64,000 bases of DNA. It comes from Rhodoferax_B ferrireducens_A (GTDB taxonomy: Bacteria; Pseudomonadota; Gammaproteobacteria; Burkholderiales; Burkholderiaceae_C). A program made the position numbers and the translations under genes. Every line of letters begins with the position of its first letter. Position 1 is the stretch's first letter. The stretch spans positions 1,302,001 to 1,366,000 of the forward strand of contig NZ_JAVDXT010000002.1 in assembly GCF_031458075.1 (NCBI RefSeq). The letters are read 5' to 3'. Positions 1 to 8,070 of the stretch are shown in pieces. Below the pieces are notes generated by a model. The model searched no databases, was not told where the DNA came from, and saw nothing but the letters and a program-made list of their open reading frames with translations.

Positions 1-344
1 TTACCCACCGTCCGCCGGCCCTGCCAGCCGCCATGGCGCAAAGCATGCCGAAGTGGCAGCACTGGGCCCATGAAGGCACGCACTACGCGATGTACGCCTT
101 GTTCTTCATTGTTCCTTTGCTTGGCTGGGCCTATAGCTCGGCAACCGGCTTCCAGATCGTGTTGTTTGGGCAACTTCCGTTGCCGGACCTGGTGTCTGCC
201 AGCAAGGAGCTGGCTGAAACACTCAAGCCCCTGCACAGGCTCGCCGCCTGGTCCTTGTGCGCCCTGGTGGTGGTGCATGTGGCGGCGGCGTTCAAGCACC
301 AGTGGATTGACCGTGACGGCCTGATCGGCCGCATGCTGCCCTGA
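1..344 (+). CDS. Cytochrome b561, 3' fragment (5' end outside window)
   Basis: The reading frame is open from base 3 to the TGA at 342-344, so this is the C-terminal ~113 residues of a gene that begins before the window. Two hydrophobic helices are visible (around HYAMYALFFIVPLLGWAYSS and AAWSLCALVVVHVAAAFKHQ), with His residues positioned like the haem ligands of b561 proteins (HYAMYALF, HRLAAW, VVHVAAAFKHQ). The family are di-haem inner-membrane proteins that move electrons between quinol and periplasmic acceptors. The gene lies 29 bp before a yceI gene, matching the common cytochrome b561 (yceJ)-yceI pair. The family call is firm; the electron partner is unknown. Confidence 0.85.
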   Translation, partial: THRPPALPAAMAQSMPKWQHWAHEGTHYAMYALFFIVPLLGWAYSSATGFQIVLFGQLPLPDLVSASKELAETLKPLHRLAAWSLCALVVVHVAAAFKHQWIDRDGLIGRMLP

Positions 345-373
345 TTCTGTTTTTATTCTCGCGAAAGTAGTCC

Positions 374-940
374 ATGTCCTCTTTGTTGAAATTGTCTGTA
401 GCGGTGCTTGTTTCCAGTGTTGCCGTTGGCGCCTATGCGCAGCAAAAGCTGGTGCCGGCCCAGAGCGAAATCGTGTTTGTCAGCAAGCAGATGGGTGTGT
501 CCGTCGAAGGCCGCTTCAAGAAGTTTGATGCCCAGCTGAATTTTGATCCGGCCAAGCTGGACACCAGCAAGGTGAGCTTCACGGTGGACATGGCCAGTGC
601 GACCCTGGGTGTGCCAGAAACCGATGCCGAATTGCCCAAGCCCACCTGGTTCAATCTGGGCAAGTTTCCCCAAGCGACTTTTGTTTCCAGCAGCATCAAG
701 GCTTTGGGCGGCGGCAAGTTTGACGTGGCCGGCAAGCTCAACATCAAGGGCCAGGTCCGCGATGTGGTGGTGCCTGTGAGCATGGTGCAAACTGGGCCCT
801 CCACTGTCGCTAGCGGCGTTTTGCCTATCAAGCGCCTGGCGTTCAAGATCGGCGAAAACGAGTGGGCCGATACCTCCATGGTGGCCGATGACGTGCAGGT
901 CAAATTCAAGTTCAACCTGACCGGTGTAGGCAAGCTCTAA
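374..940 (+). CDS. YceI family periplasmic protein (first copy)
   Basis: 188 residues, starting at an ATG and opening with a clear signal peptide (MSSLLKLSVAVLVSSVAVGA, cleavage near AYAQQ). The mature part has the YceI beta-barrel pattern: a short region like VPAQSEIVFVSKQMGVSVEGRF, then FDPAKLDTSKVSF and ending in a basic/hydrophobic strand. YceI proteins are lipocalin-like periplasmic proteins that bind polyisoprenoid or related amphiphilic ligands. Its place behind the b561 gene suggests a shared role in quinone or isoprenoid handling. A second, diverged copy follows at 1002. The ligand cannot be told from sequence. Confidence 0.88.
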   Translation: MSSLLKLSVAVLVSSVAVGAYAQQKLVPAQSEIVFVSKQMGVSVEGRFKKFDAQLNFDPAKLDTSKVSFTVDMASATLGVPETDAELPKPTWFNLGKFPQATFVSSSIKALGGGKFDVAGKLNIKGQVRDVVVPVSMVQTGPSTVASGVLPIKRLAFKIGENEWADTSMVADDVQVKFKFNLTGVGKL

Positions 941-1001
941 GCCCTGCAGCGTCTGTGTTACCAGTTCCCTTTTCCCTTAACCATTCTTGAAAGAGAAACC
1001 C

Positions 1002-1577
1002 ATGCGCCACACCTTGCTCGCCCTTGCCGCTATCGCCACTTTGTCCGTGGGTACTGCGCAGGCAGAGTCTGCAACCTATGCAGTTGATCCAACCCATACT
1101 TTCGTGACTTTCGAGATCGGCCACATGGGTGCTTCCACGAACCGTGGCCGCTTCGACAAAAAAGAAGGTTCGGTACAGCTGGACCGCGCTGGCAAGACCG
1201 GTAAAGTGGATCTGAAGATCGACGCAACCTCTTTGTCCACCGGCACGGCTGCATTTGACAAGCATCTGCAAAGCGCGGATTTCTTCAACGTCGCCCAGTT
1301 TCCTACCATCGGTTTCACCGCTGAAAAATTTGTCTTCAACGGCGACAAGGTGTCGGAAGTGGTCGGCAACCTGACCTTGCTGGGCAAGACCAACCCTGTC
1401 ACTTTGAAGGCCAGCCAGTTCAATTGCTACCAGAACCCCATGCTCAAACGTGAGGTCTGCGGCGGTGATTTTGACACCACCATCCAACGCAGCCAATGGG
1501 GCATGACTTGGGGCGCGAACTACGGCTTCCCCGACGCGGTTCGCCTGGTGGTCCAGGTCGAAGCCGTCAAACAGTAA
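1002..1577 (+). CDS. YceI family periplasmic protein (second copy)
   Basis: 191 residues. The ATG at 1002 is preferred to an in-frame TTG at 987 because GAAAGAG just upstream (989-995) is a good ribosome-binding site and the protein then opens directly with a signal peptide (MRHTLLALAAIATLSVGTAQ, then AES). The mature start ATYAVDPTHTFVTFEIGHMG is the classic YceI signature, closer to E. coli YceI than the copy before it. Two Cys residues (in FNCYQ and REVCGG) may form a periplasmic disulfide. It probably forms one transcription unit with the two genes before it, ended by the hairpin at 1598. Confidence 0.92.
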   Translation: MRHTLLALAAIATLSVGTAQAESATYAVDPTHTFVTFEIGHMGASTNRGRFDKKEGSVQLDRAGKTGKVDLKIDATSLSTGTAAFDKHLQSADFFNVAQFPTIGFTAEKFVFNGDKVSEVVGNLTLLGKTNPVTLKASQFNCYQNPMLKREVCGGDFDTTIQRSQWGMTWGANYGFPDAVRLVVQVEAVKQ

Positions 1578-1597
1578 TCTGCATCAGCTCTCTGGTC

Positions 1598-1636
1598 AGC
1601 CCGCCCATCGCAACGATGGGCGGGCTGTTCTTTTTG
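1598..1636 (+). terminator. Rho-independent terminator after the b561-yceI-yceI unit
   Basis: A perfect 13-bp stem (AGCCCGCCCATCG with CGATGGGCGGGCT) closes a three-base CAA loop and is followed by GTTCTTTTT. It lies 21 bp after the second yceI stop and 28 bp before maf, so it separates the two transcription units. Confidence 0.88.
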
Positions 1637-1663
1637 CGGGTAGCCACACCCGATAATCGCGCC

Positions 1664-2266
1664 ATGATCGATTTCATTTACCTCGCCTCGCAAAGCCCAC
1701 GCCGCAGCCAACTGTTGGACCAACTGGGGGTACGCCACGAACTGCTGTTGCCGGATGCCGATGAAGACAGTGAAGGTTTGGAGGTTGCTATCAAAAACGA
1801 AGCGCCTGCCGCTTATGTAAAGCGCGTTACAGGCCTAAAACTTGATGCTGCTTTGGCCCGCCTGAAGCGTCGGCGCCTGCCCGTGGCTCCGATACTCTGT
1901 TCCGACACCACGGTGGCTCTGGGCCGCAAAATATTCGGTAAGCCGGACGATGCTGCGGATGCCGCCCGCATGCTGGCCGAGCTGGGCGGTACCCGGCACC
2001 GCGTACTGACGGCGGTAGCCGTGCAGCACCGGCACAAGCGCCAGGAGGCGCTGAGCGATTCACGCGTGACCTTTGCTGCTTTGACCCCGGCGCAGATCAA
2101 AAGTTACGTGGCCTCGGGCGAGCCGCTGGGCAAGGCCGGAGCCTATGCGGTACAGGGCAGGGCGGCAGGGTTTATCTCGCAGATCAGCGGCAGCTATTCA
2201 GGCATCATGGGCTTACCCATGTTCGAGACAGCGCAGCTACTGCGCGCTGTAGGCTTCAAGCTGTGA
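1664..2266 (+). CDS. maf: Maf family nucleoside triphosphate pyrophosphatase
   Basis: 200 residues from ATG 1664; the frame is open further upstream but into the terminator, so this start is clear. Maf signature at the N-terminus (YLASQSPRRSQLL) with the later conserved ILCSDTTVALG, GTRHRVLTAVAV and GKAGAYAVQGRAA. Family members hydrolyse non-canonical or specific NTPs to NMPs; the GAYAVQG form resembles the YhdE (dTTP/UTP) branch. It overlaps rng by 4 bp (GTGA), the same order as yhdE-rng in E. coli. Residues ~40-61 are encoded by DNA that resembles the dispersed repeat of this window, although that stretch is also typical Maf sequence. Confidence 0.93.
   Translation: MIDFIYLASQSPRRSQLLDQLGVRHELLLPDADEDSEGLEVAIKNEAPAAYVKRVTGLKLDAALARLKRRRLPVAPILCSDTTVALGRKIFGKPDDAADAARMLAELGGTRHRVLTAVAVQHRHKRQEALSDSRVTFAALTPAQIKSYVASGEPLGKAGAYAVQGRAAGFISQISGSYSGIMGLPMFETAQLLRAVGFKL
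1783..1848 (+). repeat. Repeat-like sequence inside maf
   Basis: GGTTGCTATCAAAAACGAAGC, GCCTGCCGCTTATG, AAAGCGCGTTACAGGCCT. Head, spacing and GGCCT end fit the dispersed family, but the encoded EAPAAYVKRVTG is standard Maf sequence, so convergence is possible. Confidence 0.4.
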
Positions 2267-3780
2267 CTACACCTGCCATGCAACAAGACATCCTCATCAA
2301 TTGGTCGCCCCAGGAAACCCGTGTTGCCGTGGTCGAGCACGGCTCTGTGCAAGAGCTGCATGTGGAGCGCACACTGGAGCGCGGCATGGTGGGCAACGTC
2401 TACCTGGGCAAGGTGGTGCGGGTCTTGCCGGGCATGCAATCCACGTTTATCGATATCGGACTGGAGCGGGCCGCGTTCTTGCACGTGGCCGACCTGGCAA
2501 ACGGCTTTGTGGGACACAAGGCTGCCGAGCTGGACGCCAACGGCGTACCGCGCCCAGCCGCACCCAGCGTACCCATCGAGCGACAGGTTTTCGAGGGCCA
2601 GGCCTTGATGGTGCAAGTCATCAAGGACCCGATCGGCACCAAGGGTGCACGACTGTCCGCCCAGATCAGCATCGCCGGCCGATTGCTGGTGTTCTTGCCG
2701 CAGGACGACCATGTCGGGGTGTCGCAAAAAATCCCCCTGGCTCAGCGCGAGGACTTGCGGCGGCGTTTGCAGACCCTGGTGGGTGATGCCAGCACTGGCG
2801 GCGGTGGCGGCTTTATTCTGCGCACCAATGGTGAGGATGCCACCGATGCCGAACTGGCGGACGATATTGCCTATCTGCGCAAGGCTTGGGCGCGCATCAA
2901 AAGCGCCTCGGTGCGCTTGCCGCCCACGTCCTTGCTGCACCAGGACCTGAACTTGTTGCAGCGCGTACTGCGTGATCTGGTGTGTGAGCAAACCCAGACC
3001 ATCCGGCTGGATTCCCGCGAGCAGTTTGAAAAACTGCAGGTGTTTGGCAAGGAGTTCATGCCGGCGGCGGTTGAGAAGCTGCAGCACTACAAGGGCGAAC
3101 GCCCTATTTTTGATTTGTTTTCCATCGACGAGGAAGTCGCGAAGGCGCTGGGGCGGCGGGTTGATCTGAAGTCGGGTGGTTACCTGATAGTCGACCAGAC
3201 CGAGGCACTGACCACGGTGGATGTGAACACCGGCGCGTTTGTCGGTGCGCGCAACTTTGACGACACGATTTTCAAGACGAATCTGGAAGCCACCCAGGCC
3301 ATCGCCCGCCAATTGCGTCTACGTAATCTGGGGGGTATTGTGATTGTGGACTTTATCGATATGGCGCGCGAAGACCACCGTGAGACGGTGCTGGCGGAGT
3401 TCCGCAAGCAACTGGGACGGGACCGGGTCAAAACCACGGCAGGTGCGTTTTCGGCGCTAGGGCTGGTGGAGATGACACGCAAGCGTACCCGCGAATCGCT
3501 GGCCCATATGCTGTGTGAACCTTGCGCTGTGTGCAGCGGCAAAGGCACGGTCAAAACTGCGCGCAGCGTGACCTACGACATCCTGCGCGAAATCCTGCGC
3601 GAAGCTCGCCAATTCAACCCGCGCGAGTTCCGCATCGTGGCCTCACCCAAGGTGATTGAGCTGTTTCTGGATGAAGAAAGCCAGCATTTGGCGGGCCTGA
3701 GCGACTTCATCGGCAAGCCGATCTCGTTGCAAAGCGAGGGTGCCATGGGCCAGGAGCAGTACGACATTGTGCTGCTGTGA
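2263..3780 (+). CDS. rng: Ribonuclease G
   Basis: 505 residues with a GTG start at 2263 overlapping the maf stop; ATG 2278 (MQQDILINWSPQETR) is an equally likely start. An S1-like RNA-binding region (GNVYLGKVVRVLPGMQSTFI) sits near residue 40. The catalytic magnesium-binding aspartates are visible in TTVDVNTGAF and GIVIVDFIDM, and the CEPCAVC motif near residue 425 is the zinc link of the RNase E/G family. The length fits RNase G and lacks the long C-terminal scaffold of RNase E. The enzyme cuts single-stranded AU-rich RNA, including the 16S rRNA 5' end, in the cytoplasm. It is translationally coupled to maf. Confidence 0.95.
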   Translation: MTTPAMQQDILINWSPQETRVAVVEHGSVQELHVERTLERGMVGNVYLGKVVRVLPGMQSTFIDIGLERAAFLHVADLANGFVGHKAAELDANGVPRPAAPSVPIERQVFEGQALMVQVIKDPIGTKGARLSAQISIAGRLLVFLPQDDHVGVSQKIPLAQREDLRRRLQTLVGDASTGGGGGFILRTNGEDATDAELADDIAYLRKAWARIKSASVRLPPTSLLHQDLNLLQRVLRDLVCEQTQTIRLDSREQFEKLQVFGKEFMPAAVEKLQHYKGERPIFDLFSIDEEVAKALGRRVDLKSGGYLIVDQTEALTTVDVNTGAFVGARNFDDTIFKTNLEATQAIARQLRLRNLGGIVIVDFIDMAREDHRETVLAEFRKQLGRDRVKTTAGAFSALGLVEMTRKRTRESLAHMLCEPCAVCSGKGTVKTARSVTYDILREILREARQFNPREFRIVASPKVIELFLDEESQHLAGLSDFIGKPISLQSEGAMGQEQYDIVLL

Positions 3781-3787
3781 GGCTGGT

Positions 3788-4612
3788 TTAAATCCAGCGA
3801 AACTGGCCGTTCTCGCGCAGTCCATGGATAGTCATAGCGTGGGCTGCCAGTTCTTCTTTCTGCCAGACTTTCTGCTGTGCAAGCCGGCGTGACTTGGCGA
3901 GTTTGCGGGTCAGCCAGCTTTGGTTCAGCAATTTGTAGTTGTAGCGGTAACCCAGGCCATCGTGTTCCGCCAGGCCGCGCTCTTGCTTCATCGCTGATTG
4001 CGTAACCGAACCGTAGTGGTGCAACCAAGATGCACCCGTCATGCCAATGGGAATGCGGGCTTTCTCCAGCTCGTGGAAGAACAGGGTGTCTTCATAGCCC
4101 AGCAGTTTGGGTACAGGTTGGAAGTAACCAATGTCCATCCATACCGATTGGTGCACTGCCAGGCACACGGCATGGCGCCCACTGACCCGTACAGTGCCCG
4201 CCATTTTTTTCGATGCCATCGGGGCGAACTGTTCAAAGTCGTAATCCAGCGGCCCCTCGACCAGGGCGGGTGAAACGACCTTTAAACCGTGTTGTTCTGC
4301 GGCACCTATCAGCGATTCGATCCATTGTGGACTGACCAGTACATCGTTGTTCATCACGATAGTCCATTCGGCCTGCAAGGCCAGGGCACCCTGGTTCCAG
4401 GCTACTCCGCAGCCGAGGTTGTCCTGGTTGTATATGCGCCCACCGACAGGTACAGTGAGTAGGTAGTTGCGGGTGTCGTCTTTGGAGCCGTTGTCCACAA
4501 CGATGAGTCGTGACAAATCCATGCCGTGCCGAACCATGCTGTCTATGCATTGGCGGGTGTATTCGACCTGGTTGTAGCAGGCGAAAGTGAGGGCGTAGCG
4601 TGCGGGATTCAT
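3788..4612 (-). CDS. Glycosyltransferase family 2
   Basis: 274 residues. The GT-A fold is visible: ALTFACYNQVEYTRQCIDS, a nucleotide-binding LIVVDNGSKDDT, NLGCGVAWNQGALA, and the DxD-like MNNDVLVSPQW. It then has GYEDTLFFHELE, typical of rhamnosyl- or galactosyl-type family 2 enzymes. It follows the O-antigen ligase-like gene with one base between stop and start (TGATATG), so the two are almost certainly co-translated. The role is probably transfer of a sugar from an NDP-sugar during LPS or surface glycan assembly at the inner membrane. Donor and acceptor cannot be assigned. Confidence 0.85.
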   Translation of the reverse strand: MNPARYALTFACYNQVEYTRQCIDSMVRHGMDLSRLIVVDNGSKDDTRNYLLTVPVGGRIYNQDNLGCGVAWNQGALALQAEWTIVMNNDVLVSPQWIESLIGAAEQHGLKVVSPALVEGPLDYDFEQFAPMASKKMAGTVRVSGRHAVCLAVHQSVWMDIGYFQPVPKLLGYEDTLFFHELEKARIPIGMTGASWLHHYGSVTQSAMKQERGLAEHDGLGYRYNYKLLNQSWLTRKLAKSRRLAQQKVWQKEELAAHAMTIHGLRENGQFRWI

Positions 4613-4613
4613 A

Positions 4614-5954
4614 TCAGGTAGTTTGTGGCCGCAACACTTGCGCGGCCAGAGTGGACACCATTAGCGCGTAAAACGAGATGGTGTATTTGAGGTTGAAAGT
4701 TTCGGTGCTCAAGCCGAAGCAAAACACCGCCACGATATAGCAAAGGCCAACCAGGCCGGCGGCGCGTACGCTAGGTATCTGTGAGCGCGTACCTCGGTAG
4801 AAAACCACCGCTGGCACGATAAACATCAACAGACTGGACACAAGGCCGAACACCCCAGAGCGCAGGGCGTTCTGCATGATCTCGTTATGCACGCCGTTAT
4901 GGATGAGGGCGAACTCCAAGGCTTCTGTATTAAAGGGGGCAATAGACGGAATGCCGGATAGTGCGGGATAGTGCGAATCTCCGTAGCCAGCCAGTGGCTG
5001 CTCTAAAAAAAGCAAGCCCGCCATTTTGAGCAGCGACATGCGTAACCCGGTGGACGTGTCGTGGCCGTAGCCATGCGTATACGCCAAGAATTCGTTGATG
5101 GCCAAGCCTATGCGTTCATGCACCATGGCATTTGTTTCGTACACCATCACCCCGAGAAAACCCAAGCTTAGGAGTACAGGAATGAGTGTTTTGATCTGGC
5201 GTACCTGGTGTACCAGAATAAGCCACAGCAGTATCAAAAACGGAAAAGCAATCCATCCGCTGCGTGAACCTGTGCCAATGCTGATCCAGGCAGCGATGGC
5301 TATACCCATGATTTTGAGACTCTTGAGCAGGATGCGATCAGGTCCGTAGAGGTTCAGTGTGATCAGGCAAATAAAGCCCAATAGCGTCGCATACTGGCCC
5401 AAAGATAGTGGGTCTACTGCAAACGTGCCAAAGCGCTCGCTCGTCATGGAGGCATACCCATAGGGGTGCACCAGCAAAACGCCGCATAGTATGAGCAATG
5501 AAAGCGGTGCGGACCACTCCAGCAAGCGCACAAAATCAATCTGCTTGTGCAAAAGATATGTAAAGAGTGCGATCGCGAGCAGCGTCCGGCTTGGTCCGTC
5601 CATCAACCCAGGTTGCCAATGTCCCCGGATCAATTGCCCAGCCAGCACGGCAATCAAGGGCGATGCCAAGGCGCCGACGATCCACAGTCTGGCGGATTCG
5701 CCACGCAATACTGCAAATCCAGTTTCGGTACGCGCCAATTGCCAGGTCGCAATACCCACCAGACAAAATACAAAAAAAATCGTCCAACTGCGCACGCTGA
5801 GAAGGCACAAAGGTGCCAGCGCCAGACATGCGATGAATAGTAAATCGGGGATACTCAGCGGGCTGTTTTCGGCCGAGGTTTGGTAAATCTCCCTTCTAGC
5901 CAAGATGCGCGTCAATTGGGTTGCCTGGGGCAGGCGAAGGGCACTAGTGGGCAT
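4614..5954 (-). CDS. O-antigen ligase / Wzy_C family membrane protein
   Basis: 446 residues with about ten to twelve hydrophobic segments (for example LLFIACLALAPLCLLSV, TIFFVFCLVGIATW, LLGFICLITLNLYG, FPFLILLWLILVHQV, ILLSLGFLGVMVY, GLVSSLLMFIVPAVVFYRG). A long periplasmic loop contains GYGDSHYPALSG and FALIHNGVHNEIMQNALRSG, which matches the conserved H-N-x-(F/Y/L) loop of WaaL/Wzy_C ligases and polymerases. These enzymes join glycan from undecaprenyl diphosphate to lipid A-core or to other acceptors. The ATG at 5954 shares bases with the ATG of the divergent gene. No good ribosome-binding site is seen before it, so the start is uncertain. Whether it is ligase or polymerase cannot be decided. 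Confidence 0.82.
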   Translation of the reverse strand: MPTSALRLPQATQLTRILARREIYQTSAENSPLSIPDLLFIACLALAPLCLLSVRSWTIFFVFCLVGIATWQLARTETGFAVLRGESARLWIVGALASPLIAVLAGQLIRGHWQPGLMDGPSRTLLAIALFTYLLHKQIDFVRLLEWSAPLSLLILCGVLLVHPYGYASMTSERFGTFAVDPLSLGQYATLLGFICLITLNLYGPDRILLKSLKIMGIAIAAWISIGTGSRSGWIAFPFLILLWLILVHQVRQIKTLIPVLLSLGFLGVMVYETNAMVHERIGLAINEFLAYTHGYGHDTSTGLRMSLLKMAGLLFLEQPLAGYGDSHYPALSGIPSIAPFNTEALEFALIHNGVHNEIMQNALRSGVFGLVSSLLMFIVPAVVFYRGTRSQIPSVRAAGLVGLCYIVAVFCFGLSTETFNLKYTISFYALMVSTLAAQVLRPQTT

Positions 5955-6966
5955 GAACAAACAAAAATATATGCAAAAAAATCGGTATCAAAAAGTGCTT
6001 GTGGTATGCCCAGGTAACGCAATGACAGCAGGCCCGGAGGCGCTGCACCAGCTGGTCGAGCGCATGAACGCGTTAGGTCAACCCGCCGCGATGGTATATC
6101 ACCCGTTTGATCAAACTTTTACCACTCCTCAGGCTTATAAAAAGTACAACGCACCCGTACAACAATACCAAGACCAGCCTGGTAACCTGATTTTATTCCC
6201 TGAGATATTTACCAAATTGGCGCTGAAGACCTGTGCTGCCCAAGCCGCCATCTGGTGGATGTCCGTGAACAATTTTACGTGCGTGCGTTACCAGAACCCT
6301 TTGCGCGACAAATTACGCTATCTCAAGAATCAGATCAAAGGGCGCATTCCGTGGCGGGGACTGGATGCTCTTCGTGGCTTGCCGCATTTTGCGCAAAGCC
6401 ACTACGCCAGCTTGTTCCTACAGGAGCATGGCATTGAGGCTTTGTCGTTGTCGGATCCGATACCCGTCTATACCGAAGCTGCGTACTTGGCATCGCTTCC
6501 TGAACGCTTGGCACAAGCGCAACGTATCAACCGTATTTTTTACAACCCCCACAAGGGGGCGGCGATTACAGCCCAGCTCCGGGCCGCTTTTCCTGCCTGG
6601 GATTTCATGCCGTTAACGGGTTACAACCGACAGCAACTGGCGGACCACTTTCTGAGTGGAAAAATCTATATGGATTTTGGCCACCATCCTGGCAAAGACC
6701 GTCTCCCGCGCGAGGCTGTGTTGCATGGCTGTTGCGCGATAACGGGACTATATGGTTCGGCTGCTAATAGTGTGGATATACCTATGGATATACGCTACAA
6801 GCTTGATCCATTGGCGCCTGATTTTGTGGCGAACTTTGGGCGCGAGGTGCAGCGCATTTTCGATGCAACAGTCGAAAGCCAGAATGATTTTCTGGCCTAC
6901 CGCACCGCAATCATGCAGGAGCCAGCCAATTTCGATAAGCAGATAGTGGCTGCATTTTTAGAGTAG
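5953..6966 (+). CDS. Unassigned glycosyltransferase-like protein in the LPS cluster
   Basis: 337 residues from ATG 5953, with GAAGGG about 10 bases upstream; in-frame ATG 5905 would extend it deep into the divergent gene. I do not recognise a named family. Visible features are an N-terminal Rossmann-like strand (YQKVLVVCPGNAMTAGPEALHQLVERM), FPEIFTKLAL followed by the aromatic AIWWMSVNNF, and a C-terminal DFGHHPGKDRLPREAVLHGCC. That C-terminal motif resembles the acceptor/donor site of GT-B glycosyltransferases that end in a G(K)DR(L)PREA(A/V) box. It sits between two surface-glycan genes and overlaps the convergent GT9 gene by 9 bp. The coding DNA is AT-richer than its neighbours. A glycosyltransferase role is inferred. 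Confidence 0.7.
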   Translation: MNKQKYMQKNRYQKVLVVCPGNAMTAGPEALHQLVERMNALGQPAAMVYHPFDQTFTTPQAYKKYNAPVQQYQDQPGNLILFPEIFTKLALKTCAAQAAIWWMSVNNFTCVRYQNPLRDKLRYLKNQIKGRIPWRGLDALRGLPHFAQSHYASLFLQEHGIEALSLSDPIPVYTEAAYLASLPERLAQAQRINRIFYNPHKGAAITAQLRAAFPAWDFMPLTGYNRQQLADHFLSGKIYMDFGHHPGKDRLPREAVLHGCCAITGLYGSAANSVDIPMDIRYKLDPLAPDFVANFGREVQRIFDATVESQNDFLAYRTAIMQEPANFDKQIVAAFLE

Positions 6967-8028
6967 GTTCTGCACCATTTGATACACCCGGCCAGGCAGC
7001 ATTTCGCTGAGACAGTCGCTGCGGCTTTGGGTATGGTTTTCGCATCCAGCTTTGCTGCACGGCACGCAGGCCATCGTTCCTTGCAATAGCGTGATGTTGT
7101 GCACCTTCTGCTCTGGAGCTTGCGGGATATAAGATTGGCGAGTATCGGGTGTGCTGGGCCATGGGCCCCAGCGGACCGGATTGGTGGGGCCAAACAGCGT
7201 GAGTACGCGGATACCACTGGCGGCGGCCAGGTGCGTCACGGAAGTGTCGGGGCCGATATACAGCTGTGCCCTCTGAAACAAGCAGACCAACTGGTTGAAG
7301 TTGAGCTGACCACTGGAGTCAATCAGCCGCGGTGAGGGCGCGACATCACGTAGTTGTTGGATGCAGTCCTGGTCCACGGAACTGGCGCTGCCGGTCAGTA
7401 CCACCTGGTGGCCTGCCTCGATCAACTGCTCCAGCAGTTGTCGAAAATGCGCTATCGGCCACTGCTTATACGGCCACATCGACGGAGCGTGGACGACGAT
7501 GGCTTGGGGTGTAACCAATGTATCGAGTTGGGGTGGGAGTGCTTGGACTGGCGGGGCCTGCACCCTGGTATCTTTGACTGCAGCAGTGTGCCAGGGGGCC
7601 AGCAAAGCCATTTTTTCCATGACGACGTGCTGTGCGCCTTCGTCTCCATCACTGACGACCACGTGGCTCAGGATGCGCTTCTTCCACCAGTTGCTGGAGT
7701 TTTTGGCGGGGATGATGCCGCTGCGGTGATGCCGGCTTGCGGCCCAGCCAATCAGATGCGCCCGGTCGCTAGGCTGGGTGACGAGTGCCAGGTCGTAACG
7801 CTTCCATATGGTGCGCAGCACTTCCAGCGTATCGCGCCAACCTTTGGTAGGGTGGGTTGTGATGAGCGAGTGGATGTCCGGGTTGCCTTTCAGCATGCCC
7901 AAGGTACCGGCCAGGCCGATAACGTCGATCTGCGCTTCAGGCCATTGTTGGCGTGCTGCCCGGATCAGCGGCGTGGTTAGCAGCACATCACCAATTTGCC
8001 GGGTGGCAATCACCAGTATTTTTTTCAC
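6958..8028 (-). CDS. Glycosyltransferase family 9 (heptosyltransferase-like)
   Basis: 356 residues. The N-terminus KKILVIATRQIGDVLLTTPLIRAAR is the family 9 hallmark. The C-terminal donor domain shows IVVHAPSMWPYKQWPIAHF, VVLTGSASSVDQDCI, and LYIGPDTSVTHLAAASGIRVLTLFGPTNPVRWGP, the box that binds ADP-heptose in WaaF/WaaC. Family members add heptose to the LPS inner core on the cytoplasmic face. A run of Cys residues near the C-terminus (MACVPCSKAGCENH) is the cysteine-rich tail common in RfaQ-like members. It lies 42 bp downstream of msbA, in the same direction. Confidence 0.88.
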   Translation of the reverse strand: MKKILVIATRQIGDVLLTTPLIRAARQQWPEAQIDVIGLAGTLGMLKGNPDIHSLITTHPTKGWRDTLEVLRTIWKRYDLALVTQPSDRAHLIGWAASRHHRSGIIPAKNSSNWWKKRILSHVVVSDGDEGAQHVVMEKMALLAPWHTAAVKDTRVQAPPVQALPPQLDTLVTPQAIVVHAPSMWPYKQWPIAHFRQLLEQLIEAGHQVVLTGSASSVDQDCIQQLRDVAPSPRLIDSSGQLNFNQLVCLFQRAQLYIGPDTSVTHLAAASGIRVLTLFGPTNPVRWGPWPSTPDTRQSYIPQAPEQKVHNITLLQGTMACVPCSKAGCENHTQSRSDCLSEMLPGRVYQMVQNLL

Positions 8029-8070
8029 AAAAAGGTGCGTCTTCTGCGATGGATGAGACGGCGTTTCGCG

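Noticed and set aside
784..840. Possible further repeat copy in the first yceI gene (GTCGCTAGCGGCGTTTTGCC)
   Set aside because: Only a short GCTAGCG core matches; the head, second arm and tail of the family are absent.
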